In this document: positions 18,200 through 27,529 of the stretch, piece by piece | Layout: every line of letters begins with the position of its first letter | How positions within the stretch are numbered: position 1 is the first letter of the stretch | DNA from: Gimesia sp. | Lineage (GTDB): Bacteria; Planctomycetota; Planctomycetia; Planctomycetales; Planctomycetaceae | Length of the DNA: 64,000 bases | Assembly: GCA_002706765.1 (NCBI GenBank) | Contig: PAJV01000062.1 | Location: 1 to 64,000 of the forward strand | Direction: 5' to 3' | The notes under the pieces: model-generated | The model's input: only the letters and a program-made list of their open reading frames with translations | The model's database searches: none | Told to the model about the DNA's origin: nothing | Made by a program: the position numbers and the translations under genes

Positions 18200-19165
18200 A
18201 TGAACTCTGTGATTCCTGTTCTTGACCCCGCGTCTCCGCAGGCAGAGGCCATTAACGATTTGTTTCTTCAGGTATTGCTCATCAGTGCTGTCGTTTTCGC
18301 GATTGTATCGGGATTAATCCTGATTGCCATTTCGCGTGGTCGACGCCGTGATACACAACCGGATCAGAATTTTGGCAGCGAAAGATCAGAAATCTTCTGG
18401 ATGATCGGTCCGGTGGTCATTGTTATCTGGCTGGTCGCGATCAGCGCCCATCTGATCATCACCCTCAACGCGATACCCGAGGTCGCCCCAGACGGCAAAA
18501 TTAATTTCGACGATGTCGATCTGATCGTGACCGGACACCAGTGGTGGTGGGAAGTGAAATATCCTAAATCAGGGGTAATTACCGCCAATGAAATTTATTT
18601 ACCCGCAGATAAAGACAAAAAATTTCGCGTTCTGGTCACTTCGGCTGATGTGATCCATAGCTTCTGGGTTGCCCAACTGGGACCCAAAATCGATGCCATC
18701 CCGGGTCGGGACAATTTCATCTGGCTGCAGGCGAGTAAACCCGGTTCGTACCAGGGACGCTGTTCGGAGTACTGTGGAGCCCAGCACGCCTGGATGAACT
18801 TCAAAGTCTATGCCGTCACGAAAGAAGAGTTTCAACAATGGGAAGCCAGCGAGAAGCAGGCGACCGAACAGCCCCGATTACTCTCCCCCCTGGCTGCAGC
18901 CGGCAAGAAATACTTTTTCCAGGCCACCTGTCCCCGCTGCCATACTGTTCAGGGAACTGCTGCGGATGCCACAATCGGGCCGGATTTAACTCACTTCGCC
19001 CGTCGCAAAGAAATTGGTGCAGGCGTCATTGAAAATACACCCGCAAATCTGGCTTTGTGGCTCAAGAACCCCCAGGCACTCAAGCCGGGATGTAAAATGC
19101 CAGACTTCAAGCTGAGTGAAACAAACTTAAAACAACTCGTAGCCTACCTGGAGACACTCAAGTGA
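18200..19165 (+). CDS. coxB: Cytochrome c oxidase subunit II with fused cytochrome c (caa3 type)
   Basis: A 321-residue subunit. Two N-terminal membrane helices (LISAVVFAIVSGLILIAI and WMIGPVVIVIWLVAISAH) are followed by a periplasmic cupredoxin domain with the aromatic patch HQWWWEVKYP and the CuA site CSEYCGAQHAWM (near residue 188). A C-terminal cytochrome c domain has CPRCH near 243 and the Met ligand in GCKMPDF. This fusion defines caa3 oxidases, which take electrons without a separate soluble cytochrome. The ATG at 18200 was chosen over a TTG at 18173. Its stop overlaps the GTG of the next gene by four bases. Confidence 0.93.
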   Translation: MNSVIPVLDPASPQAEAINDLFLQVLLISAVVFAIVSGLILIAISRGRRRDTQPDQNFGSERSEIFWMIGPVVIVIWLVAISAHLIITLNAIPEVAPDGKINFDDVDLIVTGHQWWWEVKYPKSGVITANEIYLPADKDKKFRVLVTSADVIHSFWVAQLGPKIDAIPGRDNFIWLQASKPGSYQGRCSEYCGAQHAWMNFKVYAVTKEEFQQWEASEKQATEQPRLLSPLAAAGKKYFFQATCPRCHTVQGTAADATIGPDLTHFARRKEIGAGVIENTPANLALWLKNPQALKPGCKMPDFKLSETNLKQLVAYLETLK

Positions 19166-21426
19166 CGACAGGATCCGTCGAAGAATCACAACTCACGATG
19201 CTTGAACCCCAGCCGACTTCAACGCGGATGCTGGACTGGGTCAGTACGCTCGACCATAAACGTATCGGCATTATGTATATCCTGACCGCCGTCTTTTATC
19301 TGGCGGTAGGAGGCTTTGAAGCGCTGCTGATGCGCATCCAGCTGGCATTCCCCAACAATACGTTTCTTTCACCGGAAATGTTCAACCAGCTTTTCACCAT
19401 GCATGGCACCACGATGGTCTTCCTGGTCGGGATGCCGGTACTGACGGGCTTTGCCAATTATTTTGTTCCCTTAATGATTGGTGCCCGTGACGTTGCCTTT
19501 CCCCGCCTGAACTCCTTCGGATTCTGGATGTTCTTTTTCGGAGCAGCCCTGTTGCACTTCAGCTTTCTGACGGGTTCAGCCCCTAATGCCGGCTGGTTCA
19601 GCTACGTCCCCCTCTCATCTAAAGCCTACAGTTCCCTGCAGGGTGTCGATTACTGGATCATCGGTCTGCTCATTATGGGCATCGGCTCCGTTTCAGGGGC
19701 GATCAATATTTTTGCCACGATTATCAATCTGCGGGCTCCCGGCATGAGCCTGCAACGCGTGCCCCTCTTTGTTTGGATGATGCTGATGCAGGCGATCCTG
19801 ATCATCCTCGCTCTGCCGGCTCTGAACTCGGCACTGGCCATGTTACTGATCGACCGCTGGCTGGGCTCCGCATTTTTTGATCCGACCCGAGGCGGTTCTG
19901 CAGTCCTCTGGCAGCATTATTTCTGGATCTTCGGACACCCCGAAGTTTACATCCTGATCCTGCCCGGCTTTGGCATGATCTCTGAAGTCATTCCCGTCTT
20001 TTCGCGAAAACCGATTTACGGATATACCTTCATTGCAGCTTCGTCGGTTGCAATTGTGCTCCTGGGCTACGGTGTCTGGGCACATCATATGTTCGCAGTC
20101 GGGCTGGGCATGTATGCCGACATATTTTTTGCCGTTGGTTCGCTGCTGATTGCCATCCCTACCGGAATCAAAGTCTTTAACTGGACCGCCACTCTGTGGG
20201 GGGGAGAAATTAAGTTTAACACCTCGCTGCACTTCGCGATCGCGTTTCTGCTGCAGTTCGTCATTGGCGGATTAACGGGCATCATGTTCGCCGCTGTTCC
20301 GATCGACTGGCAGTTGACCGACACCTACTTTGTAGTCGCACACTTTCACTACGTGTTGATCGGGGGACTGGTCTTCGCATTATTCTCAGCAGCCTACTAC
20401 TGGTTCCCTAAAATGACCGGACGTATGTTGAATGAACGCATTGGAATCCTGCAGTTCTGGCTCTGGGTACTTGGCTTTAACATGACCTTCATGGTACAGC
20501 ATTTCCTCGGAATGATGGGCATGCCCCGTCGTGTCTACACCTATGCTGACAATCCCGGCTGGGCCTTGCTGAATGGAATCGCGACCCTGGGCGCTGTCTT
20601 CATGGCGGTTGGCACCCTGGTCTTTCTCTGGAATATCTTCAAAAGTTTACATAGCGGAAAAATTGCCGGCGACAATCCCTGGGATGCCTTCACACTCGAA
20701 TGGGCTACCACATCACCGCCTCCCCCGGAAAACTTCCCGGTGATTCCCGAAGTCAAAAGCCGACGTCCCGTGTGGGATATTAATCATCCAGAGTATGCTG
20801 ACTGGAAAAAAGAAAAGACTCCGGAAGATAAAGGCAGACGCGGCAACCTGGCCAAAATCGCCGCCTGGTCGTTTATCGCTTCCGAGGCGGTCTTCTTTCT
20901 GCTGCTCCTGGTCGCATACGTGGTCTTCAATACAAAACTGATGGCACCGGTGGGCGAAGCCAGTTCCCCCGAAACACTGTCTGATGTGACTTCTTCCGTG
21001 CTGGATGTCAAACGAACCGGCATCTTCAGCCTGTTTCTGATCACCAGCAGTCTCACCTTCTGGGTCGCGGAACGATTTTTGAAAGCTGGTAAAAAATCTG
21101 CGTTTGTCTTTTCTCTGGGGCTCACCATTCTGCTGGGCATCATCTTCCTCGGCGGTCAGGTGTGGGAATACACGGGGCTGCTGTCGAATGGTATCAGCAT
21201 CAATTCCGATCTGTTCTCAGCGACATTTTTCACAGTGACCGGGTTCCACGGAATTCACGTGACCGCCGGCGTAATCGCCTTATTTGTGATGCTGCTGATG
21301 GGACTCAAAGGAAATCTCTCATCTGAAAAAACACACGTATTCGGAGCCGTCGGCGTTTATTGGCACTTTGTCGATGTCGTCTGGATTGCCGTCTTTGGAA
21401 TTATCTATCTGGGGCTTCTGCAATGA
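19162..21426 (+). CDS. ctaD/coxA: Cytochrome c oxidase subunits I and III fused in one chain
   Basis: A 754-residue fusion. Residues about 20-530 are subunit I: HGTTMVFLVGMP, the CuB/haem region FGHPEVYILILPGFGM (with the Glu of A1-type proton channels), WAHHMFAVGLG, and the haem a/a3 ligands in VAHFHYVLIGG. Residues about 565-754 are a subunit III domain (WSFIASEAVFFLLLLVA, FTVTGFHGIHVTAGV, YWHFVDVVWIAVFGIIYLG). Such I-III fusions are known in caa3 oxidases. The start is GTG at 19162, overlapping coxB's stop (GTGA); the stop overlaps the next ATG. It catalyses reduction of O2 to water with proton pumping. Confidence 0.94.
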   Translation: MTTGSVEESQLTMLEPQPTSTRMLDWVSTLDHKRIGIMYILTAVFYLAVGGFEALLMRIQLAFPNNTFLSPEMFNQLFTMHGTTMVFLVGMPVLTGFANYFVPLMIGARDVAFPRLNSFGFWMFFFGAALLHFSFLTGSAPNAGWFSYVPLSSKAYSSLQGVDYWIIGLLIMGIGSVSGAINIFATIINLRAPGMSLQRVPLFVWMMLMQAILIILALPALNSALAMLLIDRWLGSAFFDPTRGGSAVLWQHYFWIFGHPEVYILILPGFGMISEVIPVFSRKPIYGYTFIAASSVAIVLLGYGVWAHHMFAVGLGMYADIFFAVGSLLIAIPTGIKVFNWTATLWGGEIKFNTSLHFAIAFLLQFVIGGLTGIMFAAVPIDWQLTDTYFVVAHFHYVLIGGLVFALFSAAYYWFPKMTGRMLNERIGILQFWLWVLGFNMTFMVQHFLGMMGMPRRVYTYADNPGWALLNGIATLGAVFMAVGTLVFLWNIFKSLHSGKIAGDNPWDAFTLEWATTSPPPPENFPVIPEVKSRRPVWDINHPEYADWKKEKTPEDKGRRGNLAKIAAWSFIASEAVFFLLLLVAYVVFNTKLMAPVGEASSPETLSDVTSSVLDVKRTGIFSLFLITSSLTFWVAERFLKAGKKSAFVFSLGLTILLGIIFLGGQVWEYTGLLSNGISINSDLFSATFFTVTGFHGIHVTAGVIALFVMLLMGLKGNLSSEKTHVFGAVGVYWHFVDVVWIAVFGIIYLGLLQ

Positions 21427-22262
21427 GTTCGTATTTCGACCTGACAAGCAGCTTATGGAAATGGGATTCCCCCATCTGGCTACTGGTGCTCACCCTGACC
21501 GGGATGTATTTCCTGCTTCAACGAAGCACCAGCGGAAAACGGGGGGCGGCATTTTCTGTTGCCATGCTGGCTCTGACACTCGCCTACATTTCTCCAATTG
21601 GCGTTCTTTCGGACGGCTATCTGTTCAGCGCGCACGTCGTACAGCACCTGCTGCTCTTATTAATTATCCCATTATTTCTACTGCTCAGTCTATCTGAATC
21701 GGCAATGGAATCACTCTTCAGCCGTCCCTTCATGAACCGCCTGGGCTCGGTGATGGCTGTCCCGTTTCTGGGCTGGCTCAGTGGTCTGGGGGTCATGTGG
21801 TTCTGGCACATTCCATCCTTCTGTAATGCTTCGACGGTTAACTACTCACTCGGAATTTTCCGGGATGCCACCTTCCTGCTGGCCGGTCTGGCATTCTGGT
21901 GGCCCGTCTTTTCACCTGTGAAACGGTATCATTTGAATCCATCGGTGGCAGTCGCTTACCTGTTCTCCGCCTGCCTGGCTTGTACCCTGCTGGGAATCTA
22001 TATCACGTTCACGGTTATTTCAGTCTGTCCCGCTTTTGCCAGCCCCGTCGATCGAATTGGAATTCTGAACCTGCTCTACGATCAGGGACTGAATCCTGCC
22101 ACGGACCAGCGACTGGGCGGCCTGTTGATGTGGGTCCCCCCCTGCTCACTGTATGTGACGGCGATTATGGTCGTACTGAAACGCTGGTACGCTGACATTG
22201 AAACTGTCCCGACCTCTCAAACGACGGCAAACCCAGGCTCTCTCAGGGAGGCGCATCAGTGA
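21423..22262 (+). CDS. CtaG-type cytochrome c oxidase assembly protein (caa3_CtaG family)
   Basis: A 279-residue membrane protein with about seven helices. The family block HVVQHLLLLLIIPLFLLL and the FWHIPSFCNA / FWWPVF patterns match the caa3_CtaG family (Bacillus CtaG type), needed for assembly of the CuB site or for copper delivery to caa3 oxidase. The ATG at 21423 overlaps the stop of the subunit I-III gene (ATGA) and the stop overlaps the next GTG. Its place inside the oxidase operon supports the role. Confidence 0.85.
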   Translation: MSSYFDLTSSLWKWDSPIWLLVLTLTGMYFLLQRSTSGKRGAAFSVAMLALTLAYISPIGVLSDGYLFSAHVVQHLLLLLIIPLFLLLSLSESAMESLFSRPFMNRLGSVMAVPFLGWLSGLGVMWFWHIPSFCNASTVNYSLGIFRDATFLLAGLAFWWPVFSPVKRYHLNPSVAVAYLFSACLACTLLGIYITFTVISVCPAFASPVDRIGILNLLYDQGLNPATDQRLGGLLMWVPPCSLYVTAIMVVLKRWYADIETVPTSQTTANPGSLREAHQ

Positions 22263-22477
22263 ACCAGTCTGACTTATCGGAAACACATTCTGAAGAAAAT
22301 GCCGAACCGGAACTGAAACCAACCTACGCCCCGGCGACACTGGCGCTGGGGATCATGTTTATGTTCTGGGGAATCCTCACACACTGGAGCATGTCACTGA
22401 TCGGGATCATCGTTATGGTGGGTGGCATCTGGTCCTGGATGAAAGAGATCAACAGCTCATGGAGTGAAACGCCTTGA
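22259..22477 (+). CDS. Small two-helix membrane protein of the caa3/bc operon
   Basis: A 72-residue protein: an acidic N-terminal 25 residues, then two closely spaced hydrophobic segments (ATLALGIMFMFWGILTHW and MSLIGIIVMVGGIWSWM). The size and place suggest a small extra oxidase subunit or assembly factor, comparable to small subunit IV proteins, but I do not recognise the sequence. The start is GTG at 22259, overlapping ctaG's stop by four bases; its own stop overlaps the Rieske TTG by four. Such strict coupling argues that it is a real part of the complex. Confidence 0.75.
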   Translation: MNQSDLSETHSEENAEPELKPTYAPATLALGIMFMFWGILTHWSMSLIGIIVMVGGIWSWMKEINSSWSETP

Positions 22478-23007
22478 ATACCGAACAACCTCAGTCAGAT
22501 CACCCCTGTTGCCAGCAACAGCAGCGCCGTACATTTCTGACCCGCCTGTCCATCGGGTTATCAGCGCTGATCGGACTCATCATAGCTCTACCGGGGATCG
22601 GATTTGTGCTGGCACCTGTCTTCCGTAAACCCAAACAGAAATGGCGAAACGTCGGCAAACTCGAAGACTTCAAGGTGGGCGGGTTTGTTCTGGTGCAATA
22701 CGAAGATCCCTCTCCTGTAGTCTGGTCTGGCGTGACGGCCAAAGCGGGTGCCTGGATCCGGCGCGCCAACGAATCTGAATTCATCGCCTTTTCAATCAAC
22801 TGTCGGCACCTGGGCTGCCCGGTCCGCTGGGTTGAAGACCCGCGTCTGTTCATGTGCCCCTGTCACGGTGGAGTTTACTACGAAGATGGAACCGTGGCTG
22901 CTGGGCCGCCCCCCGAACCACTGGATCGACTCAAGGTCCGTGTGCGCAATGGTCAGGTGGAAATTGAAACAGCTCCAACACCTTTGACGCTGACAAAGTT
23001 AACCTGA
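22474..23007 (+). CDS. qcrA: Rieske 2Fe-2S protein of the bc complex
   Basis: A 177-residue iron-sulfur protein. One N-terminal membrane helix (LSALIGLIIALPGIGFVLAP) anchors the soluble Rieske domain, whose cluster ligands are in CRHLGC and CPCHGG, with the GPPPEPLDRL loop after them. It takes electrons from quinol at the Qo site and passes them to cytochrome c. A Cys/Gln-rich stretch before the helix is unusual. The start is TTG at 22474, overlapping the previous stop by four bases. The cytochrome b gene follows after 35 bases. Confidence 0.93.
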   Translation: MNTEQPQSDHPCCQQQQRRTFLTRLSIGLSALIGLIIALPGIGFVLAPVFRKPKQKWRNVGKLEDFKVGGFVLVQYEDPSPVVWSGVTAKAGAWIRRANESEFIAFSINCRHLGCPVRWVEDPRLFMCPCHGGVYYEDGTVAAGPPPEPLDRLKVRVRNGQVEIETAPTPLTLTKLT

Positions 23008-23042
23008 AAACCACTTTTGATGAGAAGCGAGTATCCGGCTGA

Positions 23043-24479
23043 ATGAGTAACAACTTCCTGACTCGAACCTGGAACTGGATTGACAATCGAATTGGTTTTT
23101 CCGATTACATTGTTCCGCTGATGGTCCATCTCGTGCCCGATAATGCCCGCTGGTGGTATATCTTCGGGAGCGCCACACTGTGTGCATTTGTGGTTCAGGT
23201 TCTGACCGGTATCAGCCTGGCCATGGCTTATGTACCGGGCGGCGAGAATACTTACGAAAGCCTCGTTTATATTACCAATACAGCACCGCTGGGCAGCCTG
23301 GTTCGAGGCATGCATTATTACGGTGCCTCCGCCATGGTCATGCTCGCTGTCATTCATATGGTGCAGGTCTATATGCACGCGACATACAAGTACCCGCGAG
23401 AAATGAACTGGATGAGTGGCGTGGTACTGTTATTCGTCGTACTCGGCATGGCCTTTACCGGCCAGTTGTTACGCTGGGATGCGAACGGCGTCTGGTCGGT
23501 TACCGTTGCTGCGGAAATGGCAGGCCGAACCCCCATTATCGGACCCACGCTGGCACATTTCATTCTGGGTGGCGAAACGGTCGGCGGTTCCACCATCACC
23601 CGCTTTTTTGCCATGCATGTTTTCATCATGCCTGCGCTGATTTTTGCCGGCATCGGATTGCACATGCTGCTGATCATGCGGCACGGGATCTCTGAAATGC
23701 CCGATGTCAACGAACCGGTGGATCCGGACACCTATAAAGAAGAGTACGAAAAGCGAATCCACAAAACCGGCGTTCCTTTCTGGCCCGATGCGATGTGGCG
23801 GGACATGATTTTCTCCACGATCATTGTTGTTGTCATACTCGGCTGTTCCCTGTTTCTGGGACCGCCCGCTCTCGATCCGCCTCCCAACCCCAGCAGTATT
23901 AATGCCAATCCCCTGCCCGACTGGTACTTCCTCTGGTACTTCGCGGTATTGTCACTGCTGCCTCCCCAACTTGAAACCTGGGTTATCCTGGGCGTACCCA
24001 TCCTTGGATTTCTGGGGCTCTTCTTCCTGCCTATGATTTCCAATAAAGGACATCGTGCCCCGTCCAAACGCCCCTGGGCCGGCTTCACGGTGATCTTCGG
24101 ATTCGTCGCCTTCCTGGTGCTCACAATTTATGGATATAAAAAACCGTGGTCACCCGACTTTGGCGTGAAAGAACTACCGGCTTCTATCGTAGGAACAGAC
24201 CAGGGACCGCTGGCAGAAGGTGCCAAACTGATGCATATCAAAGGCTGCCTGTATTGTCACGATATCGGCGGTTACGGCGGACATCGAGGTCCTGAACTGA
24301 CAGAAATTGGAAAATTGCTGACTCGCGATGATTTAGTCATCCGGATCAACAATGGCGGCCATAATATGCCCGCGTTTGCCAGCTCAATCAGTGATCAGGA
24401 ATTACAGTTGATTGTTGATTTCCTGCTGACGCGGGGCGTGATGCATGAGGATAATTCCCCAGCGACTGCCACACCCTGA
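23043..24479 (+). CDS. qcrB: Cytochrome b with fused C-terminal cytochrome c
   Basis: A 478-residue cytochrome b of full length (about eight helices), with haem-ligand His pairs in RGMHYYGASAMVMLAVIHM and ITRFFAMHVFIMP...IGLHML, and PDWYFLWYF in place of the Qo-site PEWY motif. After the last helix (VIFGFVAFLVLTIYG) comes a small cytochrome c domain with CLYCH near residue 401 and the Met ligand in NMPAF. No separate cytochrome c1 gene is present, so this domain probably takes its place and hands electrons to the caa3 oxidase encoded just upstream. Confidence 0.92.
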   Translation: MSNNFLTRTWNWIDNRIGFSDYIVPLMVHLVPDNARWWYIFGSATLCAFVVQVLTGISLAMAYVPGGENTYESLVYITNTAPLGSLVRGMHYYGASAMVMLAVIHMVQVYMHATYKYPREMNWMSGVVLLFVVLGMAFTGQLLRWDANGVWSVTVAAEMAGRTPIIGPTLAHFILGGETVGGSTITRFFAMHVFIMPALIFAGIGLHMLLIMRHGISEMPDVNEPVDPDTYKEEYEKRIHKTGVPFWPDAMWRDMIFSTIIVVVILGCSLFLGPPALDPPPNPSSINANPLPDWYFLWYFAVLSLLPPQLETWVILGVPILGFLGLFFLPMISNKGHRAPSKRPWAGFTVIFGFVAFLVLTIYGYKKPWSPDFGVKELPASIVGTDQGPLAEGAKLMHIKGCLYCHDIGGYGGHRGPELTEIGKLLTRDDLVIRINNGGHNMPAFASSISDQELQLIVDFLLTRGVMHEDNSPATATP

Positions 24480-24549
24480 CATCGTCTTATTACACGCAAT
24501 TCCACCGAATTCAGATCAATTAACTCGTCACTTCTGACAGGTAAGTTCC

Positions 24550-26142
24550 ATGAGATATTCAGCGTACATTCTGACAATCGTACTCGCTTTGTTCTGCCTG
24601 GTCATCGGGCTGACTGTCGAAAGCGATTTCCTCTGGGCGCTGCTGATTCTGATTCCCCTGGCGCTACTGGGAACTTGGGATCTGATCCAGACGCGGCACA
24701 GTATCACCCGCAATTACCCGATCATCGCTCACATGCGATTCCTGCTGGAAATGATCCGCCCCGAAATTCATCAGTACTTCATCGAAAGCAATATTGATGG
24801 TCGTCCCTTCAATCACGATGCCCGCTCCCTGATTTATGAACGTGCGAAAAACATTGATGGTTTAAAACCCTTTGGAACCGAGCTGGATGTCTACGGCGAA
24901 GAATACGAATGGCTTAACCATTCCATGGCTCCCCGCCCGAAAGCAAAAGAACACTTCCGCACCACAGTGGGCGGCCCTGAATGCAAGCAGCCTTACTCCT
25001 GCTCCGTTCTCAACATCTCAGCCATGAGCTTCGGTGCACTCAGCCCAAACGCACTGCTGGCATTGAATGCCGGCGCCAAAAAAGGCAACTTCTATCATTG
25101 TACGGGAGAAGGGGGCGTCAGCCCTTATCATCTCAAAAATGGGGGCGACCTGGTCTGGCAAATCGGCACCGGTTATTTTGGCTGCCGTAATAATGATGGA
25201 ACTTTTAATCCCGATCTGTTTCAGGAACAGGCGGCTCATGAATCGGTCAAGATGATCGAGATCAAAATCTCACAGGGCGCCAAACCTGGACATGGAGGAG
25301 TTTTGCCGGCCGCCAAGATCACTCCGGAAATTGCCTCGACCCGCAAGATTCTGATGGGGCAGGACTGTATCTCTCCCCCCGGCCATAATACCTTCAATAA
25401 CCCCACCGGTCTTTGTGAATACGTGGCACAACTCCGTGAACTCTCTGGAGGCAAACCGATTGGTTTCAAACTCTGTATCGGCCATCCCTCTGAATTCCTC
25501 GGGGTCTGCAAAGCCATGCTGAAAACCGGTATTCTTCCAGACTTCATTACCGTCGATGGAGGCGAAGGAGGAACCGGGGCAGCGCCGCTCGAATTTTCCG
25601 ACAACATGGGAATGCCTTTGAAAACAGGTCTGATTTTCGTACACAATGCCCTTGTCGGCTGTAACCTCAGGGACAAAATCAAAGTCGCCGCCGCAGGGAA
25701 AATCAGTTCTGCCTTCACACTGTCCCGCGCCCTGGCTATTGGCGCCGACTGGTGTAACTCGGCCCGCGGTTTCATGATGGCAGTCGGCTGCATTCAGGCC
25801 CAGACCTGTCACACCAATGAATGCCCCGTGGGAGTCGCTACTCAGGACCCCGGACGCCAACGTGCTCTGAATGTTGCCGATAAAAGCGAACGTACTTTTA
25901 ATTTCCATCACAATACTATGGAAGCGCTGGCGGAAGTCATCGCTGCGGCAGGCCTCGACCATCCCAATGAACTTCGCCCGTGGCACATCTACCTCAGAAC
26001 GAAACGCACCGAAGTCCTTTCCTACCACGAAGCCTTCGATTTCCTGAAACCGGGTGAACTGCTCAACGACTGCCCTTATCCCGTCTACAAAAAAGTCTGG
26101 GACCTGGCCTCCGCTGACACTTTTGAAACGCACCACGGCTAA
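24550..26142 (+). CDS. FMN-binding glutamate synthase family protein
   Basis: A 530-residue protein: two N-terminal membrane helices (residues about 1-45), then a glutamate synthase central/FMN domain (SAMSFGALSPNALLALNAGA, GEGGVSPYH, ISQGAKPGHGGVLP, TVDGGEGGTGAAP). The 3Fe-4S-type cysteine pattern is in CIQAQTCHTNECPVGVATQ. It lacks the glutaminase domain of GltB, so it is not a full glutamate synthase; family members are mostly uncharacterised membrane-linked oxidoreductases. It follows cytochrome b by 70 bases in the same direction, so a link to the quinone pool is possible (inference). Confidence 0.85.
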   Translation: MRYSAYILTIVLALFCLVIGLTVESDFLWALLILIPLALLGTWDLIQTRHSITRNYPIIAHMRFLLEMIRPEIHQYFIESNIDGRPFNHDARSLIYERAKNIDGLKPFGTELDVYGEEYEWLNHSMAPRPKAKEHFRTTVGGPECKQPYSCSVLNISAMSFGALSPNALLALNAGAKKGNFYHCTGEGGVSPYHLKNGGDLVWQIGTGYFGCRNNDGTFNPDLFQEQAAHESVKMIEIKISQGAKPGHGGVLPAAKITPEIASTRKILMGQDCISPPGHNTFNNPTGLCEYVAQLRELSGGKPIGFKLCIGHPSEFLGVCKAMLKTGILPDFITVDGGEGGTGAAPLEFSDNMGMPLKTGLIFVHNALVGCNLRDKIKVAAAGKISSAFTLSRALAIGADWCNSARGFMMAVGCIQAQTCHTNECPVGVATQDPGRQRALNVADKSERTFNFHHNTMEALAEVIAAAGLDHPNELRPWHIYLRTKRTEVLSYHEAFDFLKPGELLNDCPYPVYKKVWDLASADTFETHHG

Positions 26143-26264
26143 ACAGTACTTCCGCCCACAACTTCATCTTTCTGCAAATTCAGTTGCTCTTTCATAGCGA
26201 AAGTATGCCGCTCCGCCCCCGCATAAAATCAGATCCCTGGCACAGATCCTTCCGCTAACAATCC

Positions 26265-26279
26265 GAACACTGTTCAGTG
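26265..26279. promoter_or_regulatory. Candidate damage-response operator before the Y-polymerase gene
   Basis: GAACACTGTTC (26265-26275) is a perfect 11-base palindrome overlapping a second palindrome, CACTG-TT-CAGTG (26268-26279), about 35 bases before the polymerase start. It resembles the Gram-positive LexA box GAAC-N4-GTTC but has a 3-base centre, so the assignment is tentative. Confidence 0.4.
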
Positions 26280-26311
26280 GTATTCCATAAATTCTTTGAT
26301 ACCATCCCCGC

Positions 26312-27529
26312 ATGGTTACAACACTCATTGGACATATTGACTCAGATTGCTTCTACGTAAGCTGCGAAAGAATCCGATCTTACAGCCTGCGTGGAGTTCC
26401 CTGTGGCGTGCTGGGCAACCAGGGAGCCTGTGTCATCGCCAAGAGCTACGAACTCAAAGCTTATGGCGTCAAAACCGGGCACCCCATCTGGGAAGCCAAG
26501 AAGCTCTGCCCGCACGCCGTCTTTGTGAAACGGGATTTTCGCTGGTACGAGGTCATTTCCCGGCGACTGCTCGATCTGCTCAAAACCGTCAGCCCCCTCG
26601 TCGAATATTACAGCATTGATGAGATGTTTTTTGATGCCTCCGAGCTTCAGCGGTATTTTCGACTCCCCCTGAAAGCAGCTACCCGGGCTTTGCAAACGCT
26701 GGTTCAGGAGCAGGTCGGCGTCCCGGTCTCCATCGGAATTGCTCCCTCCCGCACCCTCGCCAAGCTGGGCAGTGATGCCGCCAAACCGTTCGGGGTCCAG
26801 ATCATTGAACGAGACTGTGAACCGTTTCTCCGTTCACAGCCTGTGGGGGAACTGTGTGGCATCGGCAGCCGCAGCGAACGCAAACTGCGTGACAGAAATA
26901 TTCATACCTGCTGGGACTATCGCCAGGCGGATCGCCTGCTGATTCGTAATCTGCTCACCATTAAAGGGGAAGCCCTGTGGTGGGAACTGCGGGGTGATGC
27001 GGTCAATCCGATTCAGACCACCCGCCCCCCTCACAAAGCGATTGCCCGTGGCGGATCGTGTGGCGGAAAGACCATGGACGCCGACCGCATTCGTGCCTGG
27101 GCAGTACGAAATATCGAACGCCTGATCGAAGCCCTCGATCATCACCGCGTCTACGCCCGGCACATCAGCCTGCAGATCGACGCCAATAAAACCGCACTCT
27201 GGCTGGGACGTACGCCACTGGCAGTCCCTTCCGCTTCCTTTCGCACGATCTACGATGCCGTCATGCCCATGCTGGCGACGGCCCCGACCACGTACCCCGT
27301 CAGCCACATGCACATCATTGCCGAAAATCTGACCTGGCGGGACCGGATCCAGAAATCGTTATTCTTCGAAGACGCGCAAAGCCCCCTCGACCAGATCAAA
27401 CGGGACATCAATCAAAAACTGGGCCGGTTTGCCATTCGCAGCGCCGAGACACTGCCGCTGCATGAAATCTACCATGACGCAACACACAACTACGACATCT
27501 GTGATATTTCTGGAAAGATGTGCTTCTGA
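26312..27529 (+). CDS. Y-family translesion DNA polymerase (UmuC/DinB type)
   Basis: A 405-residue Y-family polymerase. The first catalytic acids are in GHIDSDCFYVSCE (about 7-19), the nucleotide-contact region in VIAKSYELKAYGVKTG, and the second catalytic pair in YYSIDEMFFDAS (about 97-108). SIGIAPSRTLAKLGSDAAKP and a helix-hairpin-helix thumb (LCGIGSRSERKLRDRNI) follow, then a little-finger domain. The chain has no C-terminal clamp motif that I can recognise. It would copy past damaged bases. Its TGA overlaps the ATG of the next gene (TGATG at 27527-27531), so the two are translationally coupled. Confidence 0.9.
   Translation: MVTTLIGHIDSDCFYVSCERIRSYSLRGVPCGVLGNQGACVIAKSYELKAYGVKTGHPIWEAKKLCPHAVFVKRDFRWYEVISRRLLDLLKTVSPLVEYYSIDEMFFDASELQRYFRLPLKAATRALQTLVQEQVGVPVSIGIAPSRTLAKLGSDAAKPFGVQIIERDCEPFLRSQPVGELCGIGSRSERKLRDRNIHTCWDYRQADRLLIRNLLTIKGEALWWELRGDAVNPIQTTRPPHKAIARGGSCGGKTMDADRIRAWAVRNIERLIEALDHHRVYARHISLQIDANKTALWLGRTPLAVPSASFRTIYDAVMPMLATAPTTYPVSHMHIIAENLTWRDRIQKSLFFEDAQSPLDQIKRDINQKLGRFAIRSAETLPLHEIYHDATHNYDICDISGKMCF

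Noticed and set aside
26265-26275. A firm LexA box
   Set aside because: The palindrome has a 3-base centre, while known LexA boxes of the GAAC..GTTC type have 4; it was kept only as a candidate operator.
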